Shown: positions 8,638-17,637, counted from the first letter of the stretch. The stretch is 64,000 bases of DNA from Bradyrhizobium lablabi (GCF_018129385.1 NZ_JAFCLN010000003.1:186001-250000); one strand, 5' to 3'. The notes: a model not told the origin generated them from the letters alone. Numbers and translations: made by a program.

Positions 8638-10728
8638 TTATGCCGCCTCTGAGGTTTCAAGCAGGCCACGTCGGCGCAGCAGCGCGTCGGGCTCGGGATC
8701 GCGGCCGCGGAAGGCGACATAGGCCTCCTCCGGATCGCGCGAGCCGCCGGACGAATAGATATCGTCGTGCAGCCGCTTGGCCGTGGCGGGATCGAAGATG
8801 TCGCCGGCCTCCTCGAACGCGCCGAACGCATCCGCGTCCATCACCTCCGACCACATATAGCTGTAATAGCCGGAGGCATAGTGGTCGCCGGAGAAGATAT
8901 GGCCGAACTGGGTCGGCCGGTGCCGCATCGCGATTTCCGCGGGCATGCCGATCTTCTCCAGCTCCGCCTTCTCGAACGCGGCGACATCGCGGCTGGCGTC
9001 AGCCGGCTGGGTGTGGAATTCGAGGTCGAGCAGCGCCGAGGAGACGAACTCGACGGTGGCAAAACCCTGGTTGAATTTTCGCGCGGCAAGGAAGCGCTGG
9101 AGCAGGTCGTCCGGCAGCGGCTCGCCGGTCTGGTAATGCCTGGCGAACTGCCGCAGCACCTGCGGCTGCTCCTGCCAGTGCTCGTAGAGCTGCGAGGGCA
9201 GCTCGACGAAGTCGGTAAACACGGAGGTGCCCGACAGCGACGGATACGTCACATCCGAGAGGATGCCGTGCAGGGCATGGCCGAACTCATGGAACAGCGT
9301 CCGGGCGTCATCCGGCGAGAGCAGCGGCGGCTGGCCGTCGGCGCCCTTGGCAAAGTTGCAGACATTGATGATCAGGGGCGCGATCGCGCCGTCGAGCTTT
9401 TGCTGGTCGCGCAGCGAGGTCATCCAGGCGCCGGAGCGCTTCGAGGGCCGCGCGAAGTAGTCGCCATAGAACAGGCCCTTGTGACTGCCATCGGGATTTT
9501 TGATCTCCCAGACCCGGACGTCGGGATGCCAGACCGGGATATCCCTGCGCTCGGCGAAGGTGATGCCGAACAGGCGGGTGGCGCAGTCGAAGGCGGCCTC
9601 GATCATGTGGTCGAGCACCAGATATGGCTTGATCGCGGCGTCGTCGAAATTGGCCTTTCGCTGCCGCAGCTTTTCCGCGTAGTAGCGCCAGTCCCAGGGG
9701 GCGAGAGCGAAATTGCCGCCCTCCTCGGCGATCAGAGCCTGTAGCTCGTCGCGGTCGGCGAGCGCCCGCTCGCGTGCGGGCTTCCAGACCCGCTCCAAGA
9801 GGCCGCGCACGGCGTCCGGCGTCTTGGCCATGGAGTCTTCGAGACGGTAGGCGGCATAGGTCGGAAAGCCCAGAATCTTCGCGCTCTCCTCGCGCAGCGC
9901 CAAAATCTCGACGATGGTCTCGTTGTTGTCGTTGGCATTGCGGTTGTCGCCGCGGGCGGTGAAGGCCCGGTAGACCTTTTCGCGCAGGTCGCGGCGGACG
10001 GAGCTCTTCAGGAAGGGTTCTACGGAAGAGCGCGATAACGTCACGATCGCCTTTCCGGCCATGCCGCGCTCGTCGGCCGCGGCCTTGGCCGCCGCCACGA
10101 AGGAATCCGACAGACCGGCGCGGTCGTCCTCGCCAAGCTCGAGAAACCACTCCTGCTCGTCGCCCAGCAGATGGTGGCTGAAGGCGGTGCCAAGATGGGC
10201 CAGCCGCTCGTTGATCTCGGCCTTGCGCGTCTTGGCGGCCTCGTCGAGCCCGGCGCCGGAGCGGTGGAAACGGGTATAGGTCCGCTCCAAGAGCCGCATC
10301 TCTTCGCCGGTCAGACCGAGGTTCTTGCGGTTCTCGTGCAGCATGGCGATGCGGCCGAACAGCACCGCGTTCATCATAATGGGATTCCAGTGCCGGGCCA
10401 TCCGGAGCGACACTTCCTTGTCGATCTCCAGGATCGCCGGATTGGAGTGCGCCGAGACGAGGTCGTAGAACACGGCCGCGACCTTGGAGAGCAGCTTTCC
10501 CGAGCGCTCGAGCGCGGTGATGGTGTTGGCGAAATCGGGCGTGGCCGGATCGTGCGTGATGGCGGCGACCTCGGCGGCGTGGTCGGCAAAGGCCTGTTCA
10601 AAGGCCGGCAGGAAGTGTTCCGGCGCGATCTCGGCAAAAGGCGGCGTCTCGAACGGCGTCTGCCACGGCTGCAAGAGCGGGTTGGCCTGCGCTTCCGAGG
10701 GGGCCGTTTCTTCAAGGGTTTCCGACAT
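8638..10728 (-). CDS. M3-family oligopeptidase (oligopeptidase A / dipeptidyl carboxypeptidase type)
   Basis: 696 aa from the ATG at 10726-10728 (MSETLEETAPSEAQA); a GTG 18 bases upstream would add six residues. This zinc metallopeptidase degrades short peptides in the cytoplasm. The zinc site HEFGHALHG with the preceding DDARTLF is about residues 460-470, and the C-terminal part keeps GHIFSGDHYASGYYSYMWSE, which lines the active site in M3 enzymes. Length matches OpdA/Dcp (about 680). It is the first gene of a tight run with DUF1007 and NicO, one base apart, though a functional link to metal export is not obvious. Confidence 0.93.
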   Translation of the reverse strand: MSETLEETAPSEAQANPLLQPWQTPFETPPFAEIAPEHFLPAFEQAFADHAAEVAAITHDPATPDFANTITALERSGKLLSKVAAVFYDLVSAHSNPAILEIDKEVSLRMARHWNPIMMNAVLFGRIAMLHENRKNLGLTGEEMRLLERTYTRFHRSGAGLDEAAKTRKAEINERLAHLGTAFSHHLLGDEQEWFLELGEDDRAGLSDSFVAAAKAAADERGMAGKAIVTLSRSSVEPFLKSSVRRDLREKVYRAFTARGDNRNANDNNETIVEILALREESAKILGFPTYAAYRLEDSMAKTPDAVRGLLERVWKPARERALADRDELQALIAEEGGNFALAPWDWRYYAEKLRQRKANFDDAAIKPYLVLDHMIEAAFDCATRLFGITFAERRDIPVWHPDVRVWEIKNPDGSHKGLFYGDYFARPSKRSGAWMTSLRDQQKLDGAIAPLIINVCNFAKGADGQPPLLSPDDARTLFHEFGHALHGILSDVTYPSLSGTSVFTDFVELPSQLYEHWQEQPQVLRQFARHYQTGEPLPDDLLQRFLAARKFNQGFATVEFVSSALLDLEFHTQPADASRDVAAFEKAELEKIGMPAEIAMRHRPTQFGHIFSGDHYASGYYSYMWSEVMDADAFGAFEEAGDIFDPATAKRLHDDIYSSGGSRDPEEAYVAFRGRDPEPDALLRRRGLLETSEAA

Positions 10729-10856
10729 CACAAATCCCGTTTTCACCGCAAAATGACGGGTGAATCTATATCACGCGATGCGGCATTTTTGGGCCTTTTA
10801 AGCTTGTAAGAGAGGGCCATTTCAGAGAGATTGCGGCCCTCGAAAAGGAACTGACC

Positions 10857-11117
10857 ATGAGCCTCCAGCCCACCTCGACCGGATCCCGCCAGATCGTCTG
10901 GCCGAGCGTCGTCACCGTGATCTCGGCGGCGATCCTGATCGGCGCGGAAGTGTTCGGCGCGGCATTTGCCGGCGGCTGGGCGCTCGCGATTCTGTTCGGG
11001 CTCTCCGATACCGGCGCGCACATCCTGCAAGCCGTGCTGTTCGGGCTCGGCGTCCTCATCATGATCGCGTTCATCCGCGCCGCGCAGCGCGTCGAGCCGT
11101 TCACGCGCCGCGGCTGA
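10857..11117 (+). CDS. Small two-helix membrane protein, unknown function
   Basis: 86 aa with two hydrophobic stretches (about residues 15-43 and 50-72) and short polar ends. AAAGGAAC precedes the ATG at good spacing. I do not recognise a named family. It diverges from the M3 peptidase gene. The high content of Ala, Gly and Ile fits an inner-membrane protein. Confidence 0.7.
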   Translation: MSLQPTSTGSRQIVWPSVVTVISAAILIGAEVFGAAFAGGWALAILFGLSDTGAHILQAVLFGLGVLIMIAFIRAAQRVEPFTRRG

Positions 11118-11329
11118 TCCGCTCAAGTCCAAGTTAGCGCTGTGCCGCAGGCACAACTTTGATCGCGCGAGCGCTCTAAAATCTTAACGTCTGTTCATCT
11201 TTCACAAGCGAAGCGCGCCTCGCGCACGAGATCGCAAGCTCGTGTTAGGGAAATTTTCGCGCACGCTAAAAAAATTCTTGCGAAGCGAAGTCAAAAGCCT
11301 TATTTGCACCCTTGCCCAATTTCGCACGT

Positions 11330-11560
11330 GCCTGTGGTCGTGTGTCAGTCGGTAGGTATCCGGACAAGAGGCCGGACAGCCGCCAAGGGATGAAGGACCG
11401 AGGGTCGCCTCGCTTAGAGCGGCCAGCATCTCTCTCAAGAGATGCCGATGAAGGTCTCTCCACCCCTTGCAACCGTGACTGGCAGCCGGAGGCGAACCGG
11501 CGCACCCCGCTCTCAACGGGGGACGCGACTTAAAGCAACGACGGATCGGGCTTTTTTGGT
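11330..11560 (+). ncRNA. speF-type structured leader RNA upstream of ornithine decarboxylase
   Basis: The 650-base interval before the decarboxylase holds no convincing gene but a dense row of hairpins: 11426-11445 (GCATCTCT/AGAGATGC, loop CTCA), 11485-11501 (GCCGG/CCGGC) and 11505-11521 (CCCCG/CGGGG), then a GGGCTTTTTT run near 11548-11556. Alphaproteobacterial ornithine decarboxylase genes are known to carry a conserved cis-acting speF RNA motif in their 5' leader, and both position and style fit. The U-run suggests attenuation. Boundaries are approximate, and the assignment rests on context plus structure, not on a covariance search. Confidence 0.65.
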
Positions 11561-11771
11561 CTCTACCGGCATTCCACCGCCGGCGCGGGCTACTGAAAAG
11601 GCTTGTCCTTCATTGCCAGGTGTGCGGGCGGGAAATTCCCAACCAATCCACGGCAGCACAAACGGTCTGAGTTCGAGGCTACGTCGCGTCTCCATCGTGC
11701 GACTGCGCCACGTCACTCATGGCCGAGATCATTTTGAACGGGTCCCGTCGCTGGGCCGTTTGGAGGGTGCT

Positions 11772-12914
11772 ATGACCGATCGTATCCAGGAATTCCTGCG
11801 CAACCGCCGCAGCGAGGGCCTCGACACCGAGCCGTGCCTCGTCGTCGACCTCGAAGTCGTGCGCGACAACTACCAGACCTTCGCCAAGGCACTGCCGGAC
11901 AGCCGCGTGTTCTACGCGGTCAAGGCTAATCCTGCGCCCGAAGTGCTGTCGCTGCTGGCTTCGCTCGGCTCGTGCTTCGACACCGCGACCGTCGCGGAGA
12001 TCGAGATGGCGCTGGCCGCCGGTGCGACACCGGACCGCATCTCCTACGGCAATACGATCAAGAAGGAGCGCGACATCGCGCGTGCCTTTGCGCTCGGCAT
12101 TCGCCTGTTCGCGGTCGACTGCGCCGCCGAAGTCGAGAAGGTCGCTCGCGCCGCCCCGGGCGCCAAGGTGTTCTGCCGCATTCTCTATGATTGCGCAGGC
12201 GCCGAGTGGCCGCTGTCGCGCAAGTTCGGTTGCGATCCGGAGATGGCGGTCGAGGTGCTCGACCTCGCCAAGCGGCTGGGACTGGAGCCTTGCGGCATCT
12301 CGTTCCATGTCGGCTCGCAGCAGCGCAAGGTGAAGGCGTGGGACCGTGCCCTGTCGATGGCCTCGACGGTGTTCCGTGACTGCGCCGAGCGCGGGATCAA
12401 CCTGTCCATGGTCAACATGGGCGGCGGCTTCCCGACCAAGTACCTGAAGGACGTTCCTCCGGTCGTGCAGTACGGCCGGTCGATCTTCCGTGCGCTGCGT
12501 AAGCACTTCGGCAACCAGATCCCGGAGACCATCATCGAGCCGGGTCGCGGCATGGTCGGCAACGCCGGCATCATCGAGACCGAAGTCGTCCTGATCTCCA
12601 GGAAGAGCGACGAGGACGAGGTGCGCTGGGTGTACCTGGACATCGGCAAGTTCGGCGGCCTCGCCGAGACGATGGACGAGTCGATCCGCTACGCCATCCG
12701 CACCCCGCATGACGGTGCGGACATGACGCCGTGCGTGCTCGCTGGGCCGACCTGCGACAGCGCCGACGTGCTGTACGAGAAGATGCCGTATCCGCTCCCG
12801 GTTACGCTCGAGATCGGCGACAAGCTGCTGATCGAAGGCACCGGCGCCTATACGTCGACCTACTCGTCGGTGGCTTTCAACGGCATCCCGCCGCTGAAGA
12901 CTTACCACATCTGA
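11772..12914 (+). CDS. odc: Ornithine (lysine/ornithine) decarboxylase, PLP fold type III
   Basis: 380 aa from the ATG at 11772 with GGAGGGTGCT directly before it; the reading frame stays open far upstream but that part is the leader RNA. It makes putrescine from ornithine. Landmarks of the alanine-racemase-fold decarboxylases are all visible: PLP lysine in FYAVKANPAPEVL (about residue 47), HVGSQ (about 180), GGGFPTKY (about 218), EPGRGMVGNAG (about 255), CDSADVLYE (about 330) with the catalytic Cys-Asp, and EGTGAYTSTYSSVAFNG at the C-terminus. Homospermidine synthase lies 1.45 kb downstream. Activity on lysine cannot be excluded. Confidence 0.95.
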   Translation: MTDRIQEFLRNRRSEGLDTEPCLVVDLEVVRDNYQTFAKALPDSRVFYAVKANPAPEVLSLLASLGSCFDTATVAEIEMALAAGATPDRISYGNTIKKERDIARAFALGIRLFAVDCAAEVEKVARAAPGAKVFCRILYDCAGAEWPLSRKFGCDPEMAVEVLDLAKRLGLEPCGISFHVGSQQRKVKAWDRALSMASTVFRDCAERGINLSMVNMGGGFPTKYLKDVPPVVQYGRSIFRALRKHFGNQIPETIIEPGRGMVGNAGIIETEVVLISRKSDEDEVRWVYLDIGKFGGLAETMDESIRYAIRTPHDGADMTPCVLAGPTCDSADVLYEKMPYPLPVTLEIGDKLLIEGTGAYTSTYSSVAFNGIPPLKTYHI

Positions 12915-12941
12915 TCCGCCTCGCTTCGAGGCCCGACTAGC

Positions 12942-12963
12942 GGGAGCCGGTCCGCCGGCTCCC
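12942..12963 (+). terminator. Strong hairpin after the ornithine decarboxylase gene
   Basis: A perfect 9-bp GC stem (GGGAGCCGG / CCGGCTCCC) with the four-base loop TCCG begins 27 bases after the stop codon. It is followed by TTCCCTGCC, not a long T-run, so it could either terminate or only stabilise the upstream mRNA end. If it terminates, the GNAT gene needs its own promoter. Confidence 0.55.
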
Positions 12964-13034
12964 TTCCCTGCCATTTCTGGACTGACAACGCTGCCGCGGC
13001 CTCACCCGCCGTTGGCAGTGAGGACTGACGTGCC

Positions 13035-13634
13035 ATGACTGCTTTGCGGAAGATCCCTGTTGCCCTCACCCCGAAAACCGCTCCGTTCGCGATCCGTGCG
13101 GAGCGGGCTTCGGACGTCGTCGCGCGCGAAGCGCTGCTGGATGCCTGCTTTGGCGAAAACCGCCATACGCGCACCTGCCAGCGCCTGCGCGACGGACGGG
13201 CGCCCGCCGAGGGCCTTGCCCTGTCGGCGGTTCGCGAGGGCCGGCTGATCGGAACCGTCCGGTTGTGGCACGTCAGCGCCGGGGGCATCCCGGCGCTCGT
13301 GCTCGGCCCGCTCGCGGTTGAGGCCAACTCCCGCAAGCTTGGCGCCGGAGCCGCGCTGATGGACCACGCGCTCGCGGCGGCGAAGGCGCGTGGCCATCGC
13401 GCGGTGCTCCTTCTGGGCGATGCGCCCTACTACGCCCGCTTCGGCTTCTCGGCGGCGAAGACCGCCGAGTTGTCGCTGCCGGGCCCGTTCGAGCGCGACC
13501 GCCTGCTGGCGGTCGAGTTCGCCGAGGGCGCGCTCGACGGCGCCTGGGGCATGATCGTGCCGACCGGCGCGCCGGCGTCGAAGCCCAGGGCCCTGCGCGC
13601 AAGGAAGGCGCTACAGCCGGTTCTGGCGGCTTGA
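13035..13634 (+). CDS. GNAT acetyltransferase (YhbS-like)
   Basis: 199 aa. The acetyl-CoA fold is seen in LVLGPLAVEANSRKLGAGAA (about residues 95-114), the beta-4/alpha-3 pyrophosphate loop, and VLLLGDAPYYARFGFSAAK (about 130-148), typical of the YhbS subgroup. The acceptor is unknown. Its position between ornithine decarboxylase and homospermidine synthase suggests polyamine N-acetylation, but that is inference only. The C-terminal ~20 residues are basic. The next small gene overlaps or abuts its stop codon. Confidence 0.85.
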   Translation: MTALRKIPVALTPKTAPFAIRAERASDVVAREALLDACFGENRHTRTCQRLRDGRAPAEGLALSAVREGRLIGTVRLWHVSAGGIPALVLGPLAVEANSRKLGAGAALMDHALAAAKARGHRAVLLLGDAPYYARFGFSAAKTAELSLPGPFERDRLLAVEFAEGALDGAWGMIVPTGAPASKPRALRARKALQPVLAA

Positions 13635-13645
13635 GCGGCACGGCC

Positions 13646-13816
13646 ATGCCCGAGAGCTTTCCCGTCCCAAGCAATGGCGTGCGTCCCCGCTTCCGCGGCA
13701 TCATCAGCACGGTCCTCTTGATCCTGATCTCGGTCATGATCGTCAGGGACATCCTGGTGCGCCGCTGGACGCAGCCCTCACCGCCGGCTTCCGGCGTGAC
13801 AGAGCGTTCCCGCTGA
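13646..13816 (+). CDS. Small single-pass membrane protein in the polyamine unit
   Basis: 56 aa from the ATG at 13646 (a TTG at 13631 overlapping the GNAT stop is the alternative, 61 aa). One strongly hydrophobic helix (GIISTVLLILISVMIV, about residues 19-34) is followed by DILVRRW and a Pro/Ser-rich tail. It follows the GNAT gene within 12 bases on the same strand, which supports co-translation. No family recognised. Confidence 0.6.
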   Translation: MPESFPVPSNGVRPRFRGIISTVLLILISVMIVRDILVRRWTQPSPPASGVTERSR

Positions 13817-13888
13817 TATAGCTGGGACACGCGCAATCGGCGCGAAGAGTTCGCAAATCCCGCCCCGCCCCCAGGAATGGAGGTACCG

Positions 13889-14278
13889 ATGCCACGCCGT
13901 CTTGTTTCCACCGGATCGCCCTTTGAAAAGGCTGCCGGGTACAGCCGCGCCGTCCTCGACGGCGAGTGGGCCTTCGTTGCGGGCACCACCGGCTACGACT
14001 ACGCCACCATGACCATTCCGGGCGATGTCACAAGCCAGGCACGAAACTGCTTTAGGACCATCGAGGCCGCCCTGAAGGAAGGCGGCTTTGCGATGACCGA
14101 TATCGTGCGTGCGACCTATTACATCACCGACATTGCGGATGCCGAACCTTTCCTCGCGGTCTGCGGCGAAGTCTTCCGTGACATTCGCCCGGCCACCACC
14201 CTCCTGGTGGTCGCGGGTCTCTACAAGCCCGAGATGAAATGCGAGATCGAAGTGACCGCAAAACTGCGTTCCGATTGA
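13889..14278 (+). CDS. RidA/YjgF family protein (Rid subgroup)
   Basis: 129 aa from the ATG at 13889, chosen because GGAGG stands five bases before it; an upstream ATG would add four residues. Rid proteins deaminate reactive enamines and imines made by PLP enzymes. The sequence has the trimeric Rid fold pattern: SRAVLDGEWAFVAGTTG, MTDIVRATYYITDIADAEPF, RPATTLLVVAGLYKPEMKCE. The usual catalytic Arg of the RidA subgroup (in the RP/R...A motif) is kept as RPATTLL. Placement beside a PLP-dependent decarboxylase suits a protective role; this is inferred. A second Rid gene is at 26543-26941. Confidence 0.88.
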   Translation: MPRRLVSTGSPFEKAAGYSRAVLDGEWAFVAGTTGYDYATMTIPGDVTSQARNCFRTIEAALKEGGFAMTDIVRATYYITDIADAEPFLAVCGEVFRDIRPATTLLVVAGLYKPEMKCEIEVTAKLRSD

Positions 14279-14366
14279 TCCAGGTTCGCCGCCCGGCGGA
14301 CTCTCTCGGCCGGCCGGCATCCGATCACCGTATCCTCCACCCTGCCCGTTCTCCTGGAGTAAATTG

Positions 14367-15809
14367 ATGAGCCCCTCCTCGCAGATCCACGCGAAAATTT
14401 CCGGCCCCATCGTCATGGTCGGCTTCGGTTCGATCGGCAAAGGCACATTGCCGATGATCGAGCGGCATCTCGATTACGACAAGTCGCGCATCACCGTCAT
14501 CGATCCCAAGGACGAGGGTCGCAAGGCGCATTGCGAGAAGCACAATGTACGCTTCATCCAGAAGGGCGTGACCAGGGACAATTACCGCGAGTTGCTGACC
14601 CCGCTGCTCACCGAGGGCGGCGGCCAGGGTTTTTGCGTCAATCTCTCGGTCGACACCGGCTCCACCGACATCATGGAGCTCTGCAACGAACTGGGCGCTC
14701 TCTACATCGACACCGTCAACGAGCCCTGGCTCGGCTTCTATTTCGACGCCTCGAAGGGCCCGGAGGCGCGCTCCAACTACGCCCTTCGCGAAGTGACGCT
14801 GGCCGCCAAGAGGGCGCGCCCGGCGGGCTCGACCACGGCCGTCTCCTGCTGCGGCGCCAATCCCGGCATGGTCTCCTTTTTCGTCAAGCAGGCGCTGCTC
14901 AACGTCGCCGCCGACCTGAAGCTCAATGCCCCCAAGCCGAAGACCAAGGCAGAATGGGCGGATTTGATGCGGCAGGCTGGCATCAAGGGCATCCACATCG
15001 CCGAACGCGACACCCAACGCTCCAGGTCGCCGAAAGAGCCTGACGTCTTCGTCAACACCTGGTCGGTGGAAGGCTTCCTGTCTGAAGGCGTGCAGCCGTC
15101 CGAACTCGGCTGGGGCACCCATGAGAAATGGATGCCCGAGAATGCGCGTACCCATGAAGCCGGCTGCGGCGCAGCCATCTATCTGATGCAGCCCGGCGCC
15201 AATACGCGCGTACGTACCTGGTGCCCGACCCGCGGCGCACAGTATGGCTTCCTCGTCACCCACAACGAGTCGATCTCGATCTCCGATTATTTCACGGTGC
15301 GTGACGCATCTGATACGGCGATCTATCGGCCGACCTGCCACTATGCCTATCATCCGGCCGACGATGCGGTGCTGTCGCTGCATGAAATGTTCGGCCGCGC
15401 GGCGAAGATGCAGGAAAAGCACCACATCCTCGATGAGAACGAGATCGTCGACGGCATCGACGAACTCGGCGTGCTGCTGTTCGGCCATGACAACAATGCC
15501 TACTGGTACGGCTCGCAGCTTTCCATCGAAGAGACCCGCAAGCTCGCGCCCTATCAGAACGCCACCGGTCTGCAAGTGACTTCCGCCGTGCTCGGCGGCA
15601 TGGTGTGGGCGCTGGAAAACCCGAACGAAGGCATCGTCGAAGCCGACGAGATGGATTTTGATCGTTTGCTGGAAATCCAGATGCCCTATCTCGGACCGGT
15701 GAAGGGTTACTACACCGACTGGACGCCGCTCACCGACCGGCCGGGACTGTTTCCGGAAGACATCGACACCTCGGATCCGTGGCAGTTCCGGAATATTCTG
15801 GTGCGGTGA
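14367..15809 (+). CDS. hss: Homospermidine synthase
   Basis: 480 aa, matching the alphaproteobacterial enzyme (about 477 aa). It makes sym-homospermidine from putrescine using NAD+. A Rossmann start IVMVGFGSIGKGTLPMIERH (about residues 16-35) and NLSVDTGSTDIMELCNELG (about 93-111) are typical, as are CCGANPGMVSFFVKQAL and the conserved NEPW (about residues 119-122). The ATG at 14367 is preceded by CTGGAGT; a TTG one codon earlier is less likely. With the decarboxylase upstream it completes ornithine to putrescine to homospermidine, the major polyamine of rhizobia. Confidence 0.95.
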   Translation: MSPSSQIHAKISGPIVMVGFGSIGKGTLPMIERHLDYDKSRITVIDPKDEGRKAHCEKHNVRFIQKGVTRDNYRELLTPLLTEGGGQGFCVNLSVDTGSTDIMELCNELGALYIDTVNEPWLGFYFDASKGPEARSNYALREVTLAAKRARPAGSTTAVSCCGANPGMVSFFVKQALLNVAADLKLNAPKPKTKAEWADLMRQAGIKGIHIAERDTQRSRSPKEPDVFVNTWSVEGFLSEGVQPSELGWGTHEKWMPENARTHEAGCGAAIYLMQPGANTRVRTWCPTRGAQYGFLVTHNESISISDYFTVRDASDTAIYRPTCHYAYHPADDAVLSLHEMFGRAAKMQEKHHILDENEIVDGIDELGVLLFGHDNNAYWYGSQLSIEETRKLAPYQNATGLQVTSAVLGGMVWALENPNEGIVEADEMDFDRLLEIQMPYLGPVKGYYTDWTPLTDRPGLFPEDIDTSDPWQFRNILVR

Positions 15810-15950
15810 TTCGTCGGGGAACTGCGGTCGCGCGATTTGTTGCCGCAACCACACAATCCACAACTATGCAAACGGCGGTGATGACGCACGCGTCACCACC
15901 GCGTTATGATTCGGCTTGGTAGGTGATGTGATTCACCGGGCGGGAATGCA

Positions 15951-16223
15951 ATGAAAAATACGTGGTCGCTTCTCAATCCGTTCAGCCAGAATCAGGAGCC
16001 GGCCAAACAGGCCAGAGCTTCCAGCATGCGGCTCGCCAGCCGAAATGCGACGCGGGCGACGCCGGTCTGCTCGACCTGCCGCTCTGACGACATCATCGCG
16101 CATGCCACGATCCAGTGGAGCAACGAATCCCAGGATTGGGAACTGGCCAGCACGTTTGGCCGTCCGACGCATTGCAATCAGTGCAACTGCGCCTGCGAGA
16201 TCACCTGGCTGCCGCTGAACTGA
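15951..16223 (+). CDS. Small Cys-rich (zinc-ribbon-like) protein, unknown
   Basis: 90 aa with two cysteine groups, VCSTCRS (about residues 59-64) and CNQCNCACE (about 78-85), spaced like a treble-clef or ribbon zinc site. Between them is a Trp-containing stretch. GGGAA precedes the ATG. The N-terminal 55 residues are polar and probably disordered. No named family is recognised; it is likely cytoplasmic. Confidence 0.65.
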   Translation: MKNTWSLLNPFSQNQEPAKQARASSMRLASRNATRATPVCSTCRSDDIIAHATIQWSNESQDWELASTFGRPTHCNQCNCACEITWLPLN

Positions 16224-16235
16224 TTCCGAAGGAAT

Positions 16236-16328
16236 CATCCCGGAATGCGCGCCGAGCGCATATCCGGGATCTCGAAATGCGAGGCCCGAGATTCCGGGTT
16301 CATCGCTGCGCGATGCCCCCGAATGACT
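16236..16328. repeat. Paired-hairpin dispersed repeat (GATTCCGGG type)
   Basis: Two consecutive hairpins: about 16238-16269 (TCCCGGA ... TATCCGGGA) and about 16288-16326 (GAGATTCCGGG ... CCCCCGAATGAC). It fills the space between the Cys-rich gene and the convergent acetoacetate decarboxylase gene. The pattern resembles one of the common intergenic repeats of Bradyrhizobium; this is from general knowledge. Confidence 0.6.
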
Positions 16329-16331
16329 TCG

Positions 16332-17072
16332 TCACTTCGCCAGATAATCGAACGCTACCGTTCCTAGGCCCAGCGTCAGGTCGGTCCTGAAATGCACCGC
16401 GGAGACCACTTCGCGCACCGGCAGGCGCGCGACATCGGCCAGTGCGTGTGGAAATAGCCCGAGCGCGGCCGGGCCGGTCCAGGCTTCCTTCAGCGTGATG
16501 TCCTCGAGATAGTAGCGGACCAGCTCGCAGATCCGCGGGCTGCCGTCGACATGCGGGATGATCTTCAGCATGAAGTTCGGCGCCTTCAACGATTTCAGCA
16601 GCGTGTCATGATCGACAGAGCGGTGCTTGTAGCCCATGGTGGCGCTGACGCAGAGCACCGAGCCGTAATGCAGCGTGCCGACCAGCACGTCGCTCTCGAT
16701 CTCGATCTTCGGCCGCGCCAGCTTTTTTGGAAATCCCCACAGCTCGCGGCCGCCGGCGATCGGGCCTTCGTCGTCCAGATACATCGAGTGGACGTAGCTG
16801 CCCTCTTCGCCCCTGAAGCGCACCGGGATCACCTGACCGGTCTCGGTGTAGTCGCCGAAGCCGGTGGAATCGGGCATGCGGATGAATTCGTATTTGACGA
16901 TGGGATCGGTGACCTCGAGCGGCTCCGGCACCACGGCGGCGAGCGCTTCGGGATCGGTCCGGTAGGTGATGACGAAAAATTCGCGGTTGAAGAATCGATA
17001 CGGCCCCGGCGGGAAGGCCGGGTTGGTCAGCGGCATGGAATAGGCGGTTCGCCTGACGTCGTCGATTTTCAT
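16332..17072 (-). CDS. adc: Acetoacetate decarboxylase family protein
   Basis: 246 aa from the ATG at 17070-17072 ([20 protein letters not shown]), same length as the clostridial enzyme; an upstream in-frame start is unlikely. The reaction is acetoacetate to acetone and CO2 through a lysine Schiff base. The catalytic pair lies in [18 protein letters not shown] (Lys 116/117), and [13 protein letters not shown] at about residues 21-33 is a family opening. GGGGCA precedes the start at acceptable spacing. It is flanked by unrelated genes. Rhizobial members may act on other beta-keto acids, so the substrate is probable, not certain. Confidence 0.9.
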   Translation of the reverse strand: MKIDDVRRTAYSMPLTNPAFPPGPYRFFNREFFVITYRTDPEALAAVVPEPLEVTDPIVKYEFIRMPDSTGFGDYTETGQVIPVRFRGEEGSYVHSMYLDDEGPIAGGRELWGFPKKLARPKIEIESDVLVGTLHYGSVLCVSATMGYKHRSVDHDTLLKSLKAPNFMLKIIPHVDGSPRICELVRYYLEDITLKEAWTGPAALGLFPHALADVARLPVREVVSAVHFRTDLTLGLGTVAFDYLAK

Positions 17073-17199
17073 GGACTGCCCCTGTTGTCGCGCGATGGTG
17101 CGATTATGGGGCAACCGGGCGCGGCGGGCGAGGCTGCAATATCGGGGCGACCGTCAAATCAACGTCATGTGTCGTCATCCGCGACGCGCCAAACCGGGA

Positions 17200-17535
17200 T
17201 CACCGCTCCTTGATCGGCGGCGCGGTCTTTTCGGCGGGCGCCGGCGGCAAAGCGGGCTGGGCGCCGGATTTTTGCGCATCCGCATCCGGGCGCGCGGGCT
17301 GCGGGGCCGGCGTGGTCGGACGCTCGCCACCGGGCTTTGACTCGGCAGGTTTTTCGTTCGTTGGAGTTGCACCAGGTGTCGACTGCGCAGGCTGCGTCGC
17401 CTGCGCCATCTCTCTCGGATTGTCGGCGGAAATCTCGCGTAACGACAGGCCCGCGATCACCAGTCCCGCCACGACCATCGCAGCGGCGATCAGCAACTGC
17501 GTCTTGTAAGCATTCTCGCTGTCATCGACGGGCAT
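17200..17535 (-). CDS. Small membrane-anchored Pro-rich protein
   Basis: 111 aa: a short polar start, one membrane helix (about residues 14-31, LLIAAAMVVAGLVIAGLSLR), then ~75 residues rich in Pro, Ala, Thr, Lys and Glu with no predicted fold. It is probably a bitopic inner-membrane protein with a disordered outer tail. No family recognised. It follows mgtC by about 100 bases on the same strand. Confidence 0.6.
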   Translation of the reverse strand: MPVDDSENAYKTQLLIAAAMVVAGLVIAGLSLREISADNPREMAQATQPAQSTPGATPTNEKPAESKPGGERPTTPAPQPARPDADAQKSGAQPALPPAPAEKTAPPIKER

Positions 17536-17637
17536 GTTTTTTCACCGCGAACTTGTTCGCGATATCAACGGATTTGATCGGGCAAGGTTCCCGCTTTGCC
17601 CGCGAGGGAATAGCGTGAACGCGTCCGGAAGGCGCCC

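Noticed and set aside
11442..11771. 110-codon N-terminal extension of ornithine decarboxylase
   Set aside because: The frame is open but falls in the structured leader; the ATG at 11772 has a strong ribosome site and gives the family start.
14325..15863. Minus-strand open frame of 512 codons opposite homospermidine synthase
   Set aside because: The plus strand encodes a complete known enzyme; the opposite frame has no protein-like features.
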